From Litorivivens sp041624475 (GTDB lineage: Bacteria > Pseudomonadota > Gammaproteobacteria > Pseudomonadales > Spongiibacteraceae): a stretch of DNA of 64,000 bases. Position 1 is the stretch's first letter, and each line of letters starts with the position of its first letter. The position numbers were made by a program, and so were the translations under genes. Shown here in pieces: positions 8,675 through 16,693 of the stretch. Under the pieces are notes generated by a model. The model was not told where the DNA came from, did no database searches, and worked only from the letters and a program-made list of their open reading frames with translations. The stretch is from the NCBI RefSeq assembly GCF_041624475.1, contig NZ_JBFJUX010000004.1, forward strand, positions 1-64,000, in the 5' to 3' direction.

Positions 8675-10740
8675 TAGCGGCGAAACTTTTCAATTTCAGT
8701 TCGTAAATATAAGTGCGGCGTTCCGACAAAATTTCTGTCAGTCGGAGGGATGGCGTCGAGCACTCCCATCTTGCGCCAGTTATTGATATCAAATCTTTTG
8801 CAGCCCAGGAATTCGGCCGCTGTATCCGCGCACCAGTAGTCTCGGCTATGAGATAAAAAGCGCTGCGCGTCGTTCGGCGTGACAAAATTGGTCTTATTGA
8901 TTGTAATCACCGCGTCTCTGATAAGCAGCCGAATGCGGCGCAATAGCTTTTGTCGGGAAAGCCCTGTCGATCTGACTAACTCATCAATCGGTACGAGCGA
9001 ATCAATAAAGGCTTTGGCTTTCTCTGCGCTGTCTCTTTTGAAATATCGGGTCGCCTTGGACGAAGATGTTTCCGGTACGCCTTCTACTAGAGGAGTTACC
9101 CGCGTCAGATATTTTAGTTTTTGGTTGGACACCTGGAGAAGTGACGTTACATCTTTCGCAGTCATCCAGCGCCTTTTATCCGGCCGTGGAGCGTCAGCTC
9201 CTTTCCGGCCTACGCCCCTATATTCGCGTTCTGCGATAGCTAGCTGTGCCTTCGTCAGGCCCTTGATGCTTTTGGTTGCGAAGATATACAAAGTGGTGCC
9301 GTCGATGTCTGGCCCAGAGATAGGGTTGATGCCCAAGTATTCCAGCTTTCTCTTTAATGGCTTAGCTGACGTGGATAATTGCTTTGCGAGTTGCCCACAA
9401 GTGACATAGTTTTTCATGAAATGGTCTACGCTACTTCTTTCATAGAGGTAGCGGTTCCAGCGGTCAGGTTGAGCTTTGGCGCGTAACAATCCGGCTTGAC
9501 GTGCAGAGGTCACAGCAACACCGTAAAGATGCAGGTAGGCTTCGGTCTCGCGTTGGGTCAGATATCCAGTAGGGATACTGTCGCGTGTCGACAAATCGAA
9601 TTCAATCTTGACATCGGGCAGCCCTGACTCCTGGATGGCCGTAACTGCCTTATAGTTACCGTCAATAATGCCTGAAACAAAGTGTGAATAAGGTTTTTTG
9701 GTGGCGGCCTGTAGCTCGCGGAGAGTTCGGTGGTTGCCTTGGGGCTGGATTGCACTGTCGCCCACGAAATGAGCATAAAACGTCAGTAGTGATGCAAGCT
9801 CGACTCCTTTTCCATCCACTTGCTGTGAGTGGAGGTTTTTCGTCCAAAGGTCTGATGTAACCCGTGTGGTCGTTTGAAGAGCGTACATTAGCTCAGTACG
9901 AGTCAGATAGTAGCTTTGGGGTAGGTATGCAGCCTTCAGTCTGGGCTGTTTTTGCGCGACTCTGGCAATAAAATCATCTTCGCTGATACCAAAGTCCGAA
10001 AGTAAGTCGCTAATAGGGGCGATCACGGCTCTAATGTTGAGTGAAGGATGCCCTTGGACGAATCTGCCCATGAATACGGATAGTGATTGCGTGTTGCCGT
10101 CATGCAACTCCAGCGCGATTTCTGCTGCGCTGTCTGAGCTCAGTTGGTAGCGGGTGGATAGGACTTTCTTGGCTAACATTAGATTATCGATTGCCTTTTC
10201 GCCGCGGCTTTGGACAAGCTCATCGACTTTCTTCGCAAATCGGAGCGAGTTCTGGGATGCTTTAATTCTGCTATCTAGGGGTTTGAAGCATTTGCAATGG
10301 GTTAGTGAGGGCCGTGACCAAGAGATAGGCTTTGTGCAATGCGGACAGTGAGTTAAGAGCTTTAGGCCATGTTTTGCACACGTATCGACCGTTTTGAGAT
10401 CGTGAGTGACAGGCAAATGGCCTTCTTGAGCGCAGTCCGGGCATACCGACACGTGTCTAGTAGACATCCAGTCTCGATGACATCGGCTGTTTGATTTTGC
10501 CAGAACGTAGGGCTCCAACTGCCAGTCCGATAGGTCAGCAATTTGAGACAAAATCGTGGTGTCACCGCGCCAGAATTTTCGCATCAACTGGCAAAGTTCT
10601 CCGTCGTTCAGGCCGAACGCGCTGAGTGCGGTAGTGGGTTTCTCAAAGACCGCACCCGAGAACCTGAGCAGGATGCTTCCTGGACTTTCTCCGGGGAATG
10701 CTTTCGGCCGAAAAATCGCTTGTGAGATATGCTTGCTCAT
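8650..10740 (-). CDS. tniQ: TniQ/TnsD-family target-selection protein of a Tn7-like transposon
   Basis: The N-terminal region of this 696-residue protein is a TniQ domain (FRPKAFPGESPGSILLRFSG). A zinc-binding knuckle uses CPDC (100-103), C121xxH124, CPHC (132-135) and C149xC151. The long C-terminal half carries several HTH-like stretches, for example VSNQKLKYLTRV and STGLSRQKLLRRI. That size and layout resemble TnsD, which binds a fixed attachment site, more than the short TniQ of Tn5053 or CRISPR-associated elements. The ATG overlaps the stop of the ATPase gene as ATGA. It is the last gene of the transposition operon. The target site is not identifiable here. Confidence 0.85.
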   Translation of the reverse strand: MSKHISQAIFRPKAFPGESPGSILLRFSGAVFEKPTTALSAFGLNDGELCQLMRKFWRGDTTILSQIADLSDWQLEPYVLAKSNSRCHRDWMSTRHVSVCPDCAQEGHLPVTHDLKTVDTCAKHGLKLLTHCPHCTKPISWSRPSLTHCKCFKPLDSRIKASQNSLRFAKKVDELVQSRGEKAIDNLMLAKKVLSTRYQLSSDSAAEIALELHDGNTQSLSVFMGRFVQGHPSLNIRAVIAPISDLLSDFGISEDDFIARVAQKQPRLKAAYLPQSYYLTRTELMYALQTTTRVTSDLWTKNLHSQQVDGKGVELASLLTFYAHFVGDSAIQPQGNHRTLRELQAATKKPYSHFVSGIIDGNYKAVTAIQESGLPDVKIEFDLSTRDSIPTGYLTQRETEAYLHLYGVAVTSARQAGLLRAKAQPDRWNRYLYERSSVDHFMKNYVTCGQLAKQLSTSAKPLKRKLEYLGINPISGPDIDGTTLYIFATKSIKGLTKAQLAIAEREYRGVGRKGADAPRPDKRRWMTAKDVTSLLQVSNQKLKYLTRVTPLVEGVPETSSSKATRYFKRDSAEKAKAFIDSLVPIDELVRSTGLSRQKLLRRIRLLIRDAVITINKTNFVTPNDAQRFLSHSRDYWCADTAAEFLGCKRFDINNWRKMGVLDAIPPTDRNFVGTPHLYLRTEIEKFRRYQQHIPPR

Positions 10741-11711
10741 TCTTCGTCGTCCATGAACTCATATTCATCCATGAGCGCGTCAATTTCCTTTTGGGACAGT
10801 TTCGTCCACGCATCCTTGGCCGGAGAGACTAGCGGGAATGGTGGGCGGTATCGCTTCATGGTGTTTTGCATGTCGTCTAATGAGATTAAATCTCTGGCTG
10901 TGCCAAGCTTTGCTTGGTCGACAATATATTGAGCTAGGAAATCGAACACGCAGCCAATGCGACCTTCGGTAACCAGGAACAAGCGCTGCGTAAAGCTCAG
11001 TAGATCGATGGACGGATCCAGGCGCCGTCCGGTAATTTCCTGGAGCTTTTCGAGCATGCCCACGGCTGTCCAGTAAAACTCCGTCTGAGCGTCGATGGGA
11101 GCGCCCATTTGCCTGAGCGTATACTCTTCTTTTACGCGACGATTGAGATCTCCTGAGGAGTAGACGAAATCCTTGTAGTCATGAGGGCCCATCAGGACGA
11201 CGGGGATTTTGATCGCATCAGCTAAGCTGCGGACAAAAGAAACGACTGATTTGACGCCGACTCGATTCGAGTTATTCAGGAATTCATGCGCTTCATCAAT
11301 TCCAAATAATAGTGTTCCACATTCCCTTAATAGGGTAATCGCCTTGTTCTTCAAATAGTCGAGGTTGTTGGAGCTTGTGGTGGTTACGCCCGCTTTTCTG
11401 CACATGGCGTCAACCACTTTTCGGTTGGTAATGCTTTCCACCGCATCAATGACAAAAATCGGGATCTGCTTGCTCTCCCCGCGTGCGGTTGCAGCGTCAT
11501 GTTCCGGATAGCGTTTCTCAAGATCACGAAACAGTGTGGACTTGCCGAGGCCATACTCGCCAAAGATTGTAACGATGTAGCCTGTGCTGATCGTCGGTGA
11601 TAGTTCAACCAAGTGATCAAGTACTGCTTCAATCTGTGAAAAACAGGGGTGCATGACGCGAGAAGCTTCAAGCTTCTCGCGCATGTCTAATGTGATTTTA
11701 GCCTTTGACAC
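10737..11711 (-). CDS. tniB: transposition AAA+ ATPase, TniB/TnsC family
   Basis: This 324-residue protein has Walker A GEYGLGKST (51-59) and Walker B LLFGIDEAHEF (134-144). In Tn7 and Tn5053 relatives this ATPase links the target-site protein to the transposase and gives target immunity. It starts with GTG behind AAGGAGG; the stop codon of the transposase gene lies just before that Shine-Dalgarno sequence, so the two are tightly coupled. It sits between tniA and tniQ in the conserved order. Confidence 0.9.
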   Translation of the reverse strand: MSKAKITLDMREKLEASRVMHPCFSQIEAVLDHLVELSPTISTGYIVTIFGEYGLGKSTLFRDLEKRYPEHDAATARGESKQIPIFVIDAVESITNRKVVDAMCRKAGVTTTSSNNLDYLKNKAITLLRECGTLLFGIDEAHEFLNNSNRVGVKSVVSFVRSLADAIKIPVVLMGPHDYKDFVYSSGDLNRRVKEEYTLRQMGAPIDAQTEFYWTAVGMLEKLQEITGRRLDPSIDLLSFTQRLFLVTEGRIGCVFDFLAQYIVDQAKLGTARDLISLDDMQNTMKRYRPPFPLVSPAKDAWTKLSQKEIDALMDEYEFMDDEE

Positions 11712-11720
11712 AGAGCCTCC

Positions 11721-13673
11721 TTATCGAGCAGCGAAACCAGATGAATAACGTTTTTCTCGTCTGCGAACAGGTTGCGGTGGGGCTTGCGTCCGAGCGTCAC
11801 TGACCTCGGCGCGGAATCCCGGTTGATCCCGGAAGTCACCGCGCTTGCGACGCCCCTTGTCAACCTCTTCCATCATGAGATCAGCATCGGATCGCAACTG
11901 TCGATAGAATTGCGCAAGCAGGTTACGTGCACCGGCTTTGTCTTGAGTCTCTTCGTGCCACGATTTTCGCCACTCACGGATAGATTCATGCACTTCAAGA
12001 GACAAACCCTCTTGATACGCCTTGTTACGTGCATAGACCGGGAATTTCTTCTTGGTATTATTGGGCGCAGCGATGTAAGCAGTGCCCAGATTTGCTGGGT
12101 CGATGAAGAGCACAGCTTTACGATTACTATTCTCAAGTTCTTTCGCAAGGCTTACATTGTTGGGCGCTTTCCACGAGAGGCAAACCGCATTCACGATGCC
12201 ATCGTTAATCTCACGCTCAACTTTGATCAAGCCAAGCGATTTTGCGTAGGCCTTGGTGATGGTAGCCGGCTGGCGCAATGGGTCTTCGGTTGCAATGGCC
12301 CATTTTTGGTCAGGAGTCATTCCCAGGAGCCCTGAATGAGGGAGCTGATGATAGATCGCGATAAATTCCTGGAGTCGTAGTCTCAGAGTATCAAGCGTAT
12401 ACACTGGGAACTTCTCAGCAGCGTAGGGGCGATTTTGCCCAAGTTTGCCAAAGCTGGTTCCACCCATGTTGTGAATCAATCTGTTCTCCATTGAACGAAA
12501 ATTGGATTCGACATGGGGTTGATCGTTGGGGTATCCGGGCGCGCCGAAACGCACGTCAAAGTTCAGCTCGGACGCTAGTTCCATGATTGTTGAATTTCGG
12601 TTCTCCGGGCCATTGTCGCAATGCAGCGAAATGGGGATAACGCGTTTCTCTGACGCATGTTCAGTTGACGACATTAAAACTGTATTCACAGTCGCTACGG
12701 AGCTTGGGGGTGAGAGCGAGAGATACCAGCCCGTGATGACGCGCGTATAGACATCAATTAGTACAGTGAGCCAGGGGCGGATACCGGTATTTACGCCATC
12801 AACTTTCACGAAGACGTTGAGTTTTGTAGAGTCGAGTTCCATGACCCCACCGACGACTTCCGGAACTTCAATCTTTCCGCCGTGCGATGAGTCTTTTCGG
12901 TGTTGCGTAGGACTTTGTCGAGCTTTACTTGACTGGTATGCGTCATACTCCTTGGCCGCTTTAACCCATGTTGTGTAGTGCGGCATGATTCGATCTACTT
13001 GCTCCGGTGTGCGATCTGGATGCAGCTCTTGGCAACTAAGCCGTAGTTCTTCATAGCTAGAGAGGTAGCTGGCGTTTGCCCGTGAGTCATGGATGTCGCG
13101 GATCGTCTTCTCCATCGCGGCGAGGTACATGGGTTTAAGACGTTTTTTGCGTGGATTCTTGCGATGATCAATCACTAGCAATTTTGATTTGTGTGATAAA
13201 GGGTTGTTGTTCAGCTCTCGTTGCCATGCTTTAGCGGTCGCATACGTTGGGAGCTTGGGTGCGCTTACACCTTGTTTGTGTGCCATGCGAGCGTAGTGAT
13301 CTGTCAGCTCGCCCAGAATCTCCATTTGCTGATTCCTTGATGTGCCGGAAACAATGGTGTTCAGCTCGCGGGCCACGGCTTTGCGATATCGGTAATCGAA
13401 TCGCTCTTGTTCGCTCGCGTCACCAAGGCGAAGTTCGATGTTTTGCTCTGACATAGGCGTGCTCGGAAAAGCAACTTCCTTCGCAAGTAGCATATTCAGG
13501 AGCATCTTCGGGCTAATATGGACAACGTCGTTTCCGTCAATCTCCATGAGCCGAATTTGGGTTTGCAAGCCTGTTGGCACTCGGTCTACTGCGTAGATTC
13601 GACCGTTGCGCCACCGGACGCGGTCGCCCTTGCTCAAATTTTCGATGATTGATGAGAAATTAGAGTCAGTCAT
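11721..13673 (-). CDS. tniA: DDE transposase, TniA/TnsB family
   Basis: This 650-residue protein has an N-terminal DNA-binding region and an rve-type catalytic core. The likely triad is D281 (ELDSTKL), D353 (HCDNGPEN) and E389 (QPHVESNF), with 35 residues between the last two. A Mu-type C-terminal beta-barrel region follows. It joins the transposon 3' ends to target DNA. The start at 13673 is chosen because AAAGGAG lies just upstream; an upstream ATG at 13766 is inside tnsA and gives an N-terminus unlike the family. It overlaps tnsA by 8 bases. Confidence 0.9.
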   Translation of the reverse strand: MTDSNFSSIIENLSKGDRVRWRNGRIYAVDRVPTGLQTQIRLMEIDGNDVVHISPKMLLNMLLAKEVAFPSTPMSEQNIELRLGDASEQERFDYRYRKAVARELNTIVSGTSRNQQMEILGELTDHYARMAHKQGVSAPKLPTYATAKAWQRELNNNPLSHKSKLLVIDHRKNPRKKRLKPMYLAAMEKTIRDIHDSRANASYLSSYEELRLSCQELHPDRTPEQVDRIMPHYTTWVKAAKEYDAYQSSKARQSPTQHRKDSSHGGKIEVPEVVGGVMELDSTKLNVFVKVDGVNTGIRPWLTVLIDVYTRVITGWYLSLSPPSSVATVNTVLMSSTEHASEKRVIPISLHCDNGPENRNSTIMELASELNFDVRFGAPGYPNDQPHVESNFRSMENRLIHNMGGTSFGKLGQNRPYAAEKFPVYTLDTLRLRLQEFIAIYHQLPHSGLLGMTPDQKWAIATEDPLRQPATITKAYAKSLGLIKVEREINDGIVNAVCLSWKAPNNVSLAKELENSNRKAVLFIDPANLGTAYIAAPNNTKKKFPVYARNKAYQEGLSLEVHESIREWRKSWHEETQDKAGARNLLAQFYRQLRSDADLMMEEVDKGRRKRGDFRDQPGFRAEVSDARTQAPPQPVRRREKRYSSGFAAR

Positions 13674-14514
13674 GGGGTTTCTCCTTTGAGATAACAAAAT
13701 CGCTCCCGAACGGAGCAGAGTGATCCGCAAAAAATTGTCGTGAGTACAAGCCATAGGCTGCGCCACATCGAATTGTTTGCGGAGGTAGATGAGAGAGAAA
13801 TTCTCCTAGTGGGGCCGTGCCGCCGGCGCGGATCAATGCTTCATTGACTTGCCTTGCAGCCTTCTTGAGTAGCCTCTGGTCTTGACCGAGGCAGGCGTAG
13901 ATCTCGCGCACGTTGGTGCACATGGGCTCAGCGCAGATCGTGATTTCGGTTGGTGTTTGTAGTTCGAAACCGAAGTCGTTGAAGGCTTGTTTGCGTGCTT
14001 CAATAAGCGGTCGATAGTCTGAGCTAACGAGCGCGCAGGACTCCTTTACGTCGACAGCGAAGGGTTTTCCGTACAGCGGATAGCACGCGAAATCCATCGT
14101 GAAGGTACCGAGACCCAGATAGCCTTCGAAGTCGACGACGAAGGGTTGGGCCAGTGTTAGGCGGAGTTCTGGGTTCAGCTCGCACTGCTTTAGGAACAGC
14201 GGTTCCAATCCCCCTTCTGTGATCATTTGTGGATTGAGCGACTCGCCCTTCATGTCCCGGATCCTGAGAGACGAAACGGCCGTTGCTTTCGAGCGTGCGT
14301 ATCGCGTTTTGGGTTTTCTGACTTGGGGCGTTTTGATTGCTTCTTGGAATGCCCGCTTTAACTGACTGATGGGATAAATTGCACGTTCAATACCGCGTAC
14401 GGAGACAAACTTGCGCGTGGCAATTTGTTTCCCGTTGGGCTTCGAGGTTGCCCGCTTTTTACGAGCAGGTTTTTCTTGGGCACGAGCCTGCCCGCGTGAT
14501 GGCAATAAAGGCAT
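13666..14514 (-). CDS. tnsA: TnsA-like endonuclease subunit of a Tn7-like transposase
   Basis: This 282-residue protein has a basic, disordered first 80 residues. The core contains the restriction-enzyme-like residues expected for TnsA: E104 (GGLEPLFL), D141 (TMDFACYP) and K157 (VDVKES). TnsA cuts the 5' strands so that the element moves by cut-and-paste instead of forming cointegrates. Its presence makes this a Tn7-like element rather than a Tn5053/Tn402 type. AAGGA lies 8 bases before the ATG. It is the first gene of the operon; in Tn7 the transposon right end lies just upstream of this position. Confidence 0.85.
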   Translation of the reverse strand: MPLLPSRGQARAQEKPARKKRATSKPNGKQIATRKFVSVRGIERAIYPISQLKRAFQEAIKTPQVRKPKTRYARSKATAVSSLRIRDMKGESLNPQMITEGGLEPLFLKQCELNPELRLTLAQPFVVDFEGYLGLGTFTMDFACYPLYGKPFAVDVKESCALVSSDYRPLIEARKQAFNDFGFELQTPTEITICAEPMCTNVREIYACLGQDQRLLKKAARQVNEALIRAGGTAPLGEFLSHLPPQTIRCGAAYGLYSRQFFADHSAPFGSDFVISKEKPHD

Positions 14515-15434
14515 CAGCAGCGTCCTTACACATTTCTTGGCAGCAGGACGCGGCTAAATCAGGGCGCCCCGACTATGTCGTTTTTTGTATGTCGCAAGTC
14601 ATATTCGTAGGCTCATGCGGATGCCCCTATATTCAAATTGGATGAAAAAGATAGCCAGCAAATGACGAATCCGTCAAATCGTAAAAAATACATAAACTAT
14701 TGATTAATAAACGCTAAACTAGATTTTCTTAGTGTGGATTGCTCCCAAGGAAAATAATTTTTCCCTTGGAATTGTTAATCCATAAATATGATTTTTGGGG
14801 GGAGGAAAGGAGAGTGCCGCGTCGAGAGCGGGGCCGATGATTTTGTGGTGGCTTTAGATCGATAGATGCTGGTCGTGGAGTGAAAGCGAGGCAGGTCAGT
14901 GCAGGCTCTTACCCACGGAAAGGCGTGCGCGTATGTATGTGAGCGCGGCTGTGCGGATGAGCAGGTTCTTGCAAGTAAGTGGGCGGCATTGTTATGGCCG
15001 GCTTTTGCGCGGGCATGGGATAGCCGAATGTGCGTAAGAATTTTCGCAGGTCTATTTTTGCAGGGGTTTTGGAGATAGATCAGCAAAAGCTCGTCTGCCT
15101 GCGCAGAGGCTGCTGGCAGTTTGGTTTGGCTTGTGGCTGCTTGGCCAGAAAGGAGTGAAACACAACTATGCATGAGTGCTGTCCTGATTTCGTGAAGTCA
15201 GCTTTAAACGCTGCCACGAGAAATCGAAGCAGCCGCTCAGAGTTTTATTTGCATGATTTGTGTTTCTTTAATAATCGAAATAATAAAGTCGCCGGAGCGA
15301 CATGGTTGCAAACTATAGCGATACCTTGATTAAATGTCAATAACATGATGGCTTTTGGTCGCAATCCACTTGTTAATAAACCATAAATCTATTATTGGCC
15401 CTGATCATGCAGGTCAGCGTAAGAGGTATGAAGT
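14515..15434. other. 920-base non-coding stretch upstream of tnsA with AT-rich repeats (possible transposon end)
   Basis: No convincing gene was found. Three related AT-rich motifs occur in the same direction at 14700-14722 (TTGATTAATAAACGCTAAAC), 14772-14798 (TTGTTAATCCATAAATATGA) and 15370-15398 (TTGTTAATAAACCATAAATC). A weaker relative is near 15328. An imperfect AT-rich hairpin (CCAAGG...CCTTGG) spans 14745-14769. On the minus strand a TGTCGC sequence with a GTCGC/GCGAC dyad starts at base 15302. Tn7-like ends carry repeated transposase-binding sites and begin TGT, so this region is the expected end. The exact boundary and a target duplication could not be fixed. Confidence 0.4.
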
Positions 15435-16058
15435 GTGAGAATTACCAAAAAAGTGGGCGAGATTGCGTCGATCCAGGCCGGGAACCGCATGCGAGGTACT
15501 ATCCCACACGTACCCGGATCCGGGGTTTTTATGATTCAGCCCAAAGATATCGATGAGTATGGCCGCGTTAACTGGTGGCAGGTCACTGAAACTGAGCTGA
15601 CAGGACGGGCCGAACCGCGATGGTTGGAGCCTGGGGATGTGATCTTTCGTATGAACGGAAAAGCTAACCTGGCAACTTATATCGATCGCGTTGAGGTGCC
15701 GGGCTTGGTGGTCTGCAGCCACCAATTTTTCCATCTGAAGTTATTAGTTGATGATGTCGCTCCTGAGTATTTGGCGTGGTTTATAAATACCCCGGAATGC
15801 CAAGAGGCAATTGCTAGGCGAAAGCAGCAGGCGGGCATAGGCCCCGTTGTGAATAAAGGCATGCTAAGCGATCTGGATCTGGTTTTAATTGATAAAAGCA
15901 TTCAGTGTCAGGTGGTAGATATGTGGCACGAATATCTGGCTGAGAGGCGACTGCTAGAGAATAAAATTGCCTGTCTCGAAAGTGCTTATAGAGTCAAGCT
16001 GCGTGAACATCCGTATTTTAGTGGGGCCGCAGGCGGGGCTCAAAATACGTCGCGGTAA
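15435..16058 (+). CDS. orphan type I restriction specificity (HsdS)-like half subunit
   Basis: The protein has 207 residues with one target-recognition domain of the HsdS type: EPGDVIFRMNGKANLATYID, a buried VCSHQFFHLKL strand, APEYLAWFINTPECQ, and a C-terminal coiled helix LAERRLLENKIACLESAY. Normal HsdS has two such domains in about 400 residues; this is a single half. There is no hsdM or hsdR nearby. It starts with GTG 8 bases after AAGAGG. It may be a remnant, or a DNA-binding protein re-used for another purpose. The last residues (GAAGGAQNTSR) look unrelated to HsdS. Confidence 0.75.
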   Translation: MRITKKVGEIASIQAGNRMRGTIPHVPGSGVFMIQPKDIDEYGRVNWWQVTETELTGRAEPRWLEPGDVIFRMNGKANLATYIDRVEVPGLVVCSHQFFHLKLLVDDVAPEYLAWFINTPECQEAIARRKQQAGIGPVVNKGMLSDLDLVLIDKSIQCQVVDMWHEYLAERRLLENKIACLESAYRVKLREHPYFSGAAGGAQNTSR

Positions 16059-16078
16059 GTGGCCATTGTTAAATGGGC

Positions 16079-16306
16079 TCACTCTCCGAATGCACCGCAT
16101 TCTGGACATGCACAATTTGAGGCATGACTCCCACCAAATCGGCCGCATTCAGGACAATGACAATTGGAGGCATGTTTGCCACCGAAGCGACCGCAATGGG
16201 GGCAGCAGCAATTAGACGCGTGATTGCCGCCAAAACGCCCGCAGACCGGACAGCTACAGCTGGAGAAATGTTTTCCGTTCATTTTCATTTGTGCTTCGTT
16301 AGTCAT
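16079..16306 (-). CDS. tandem-repeat Cys-rich protein, four CxCPxCG units, function unknown
   Basis: The 75 residues hold three full 16-residue repeats (17-32, 33-48, 49-64) and a shortened fourth (65-75). The unit is CxCPxCGRFGGxHASN. Each supplies three Cys and the full units one His, so 12 Cys and several His could bind zinc or other metals. The repeats are nearly identical in protein but differ at many silent DNA positions, which argues for real coding and selection. I do not recognise the family. It follows a small membrane-protein gene by 38 bases, probably in the same unit. A metallothionein-like role or a peptide precursor are guesses. Confidence 0.75.
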   Translation of the reverse strand: MTNEAQMKMNGKHFSSCSCPVCGRFGGNHASNCCCPHCGRFGGKHASNCHCPECGRFGGSHASNCACPECGAFGE

Positions 16307-16344
16307 TTTCTGTTTCCATGCACCAAGGTATGTGAATTCAATTA

Positions 16345-16596
16345 TCAGCTATTCGCCTTGTCTGGAAATTTGTTCCATAGTGTCAACTTGCCAAAGAAAA
16401 TGTAGTTCGCTGCGGCGATCAGAATATAGCCCAACGCGACGCCACCAAAGTTGTATAAAAGAAACTCCGTCCACCTAGAAACACCGCCTGTAATCATCAC
16501 CAATAAAAGCAGGATTGCGTATCCCGTGGGGATTAATGTCAAGACATTGAAAAGCCTCTTAAATATATTCATCATACGTTTCGCATCGCCTGACAT
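16345..16596 (-). CDS. small two-helix membrane protein, unknown function
   Basis: This 83-residue protein has hydrophobic segments at about 18-38 and 45-66 and a basic N-terminus (NIFKRLFNV). The first ATG lies directly in the R' half of an attC-like site, as is common for integron cassette genes; ATG codons at residues 8 and 9 are alternatives. It is likely co-transcribed with the Cys-rich repeat gene 38 bases downstream, so the pair may form one cassette. No family was recognised. Confidence 0.6.
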   Translation of the reverse strand: MSGDAKRMMNIFKRLFNVLTLIPTGYAILLLLVMITGGVSRWTEFLLYNFGGVALGYILIAAANYIFFGKLTLWNKFPDKANS

Positions 16597-16693
16597 TTAA
16601 CGACACATGTTAAAGTGTACGTGACGTAATTGCTGATTTTGCGGCAAAGAAAGTGAGTGGCGGGTCTAGCGTCACCAGCAACGTGTTGTTATG
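16595..16693 (-). other. attC-like recombination site A
   Basis: On the minus strand an R''-like CATAAC (16688-16693) contains the stop codon of the upstream gene. GTTAAAT (16595-16601), matching the R' consensus GTTRRRY, contains the start codon of the next. Between them are imperfect complementary arms: AACAACAC...GTGACG on one side pairs with CGTCAC...GTGTCGTT on the other. Length is 99 bases. No integrase gene is in the window. Confidence 0.5.

Noticed and set aside
14775..15173. 132-codon open frame on the minus strand inside the transposon-end region
   Set aside because: No ribosome-binding site, Ser/Ala/His-rich sequence without domains, and it overlaps the repeat cluster; it looks like a chance frame.
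14640..15400. CCATAAA-type repeats resembling the ends of CRISPR-associated Tn7-like elements
   Set aside because: No CRISPR array or cas gene is present, and the TniQ is TnsD-sized; a CRISPR-guided element is not supported.
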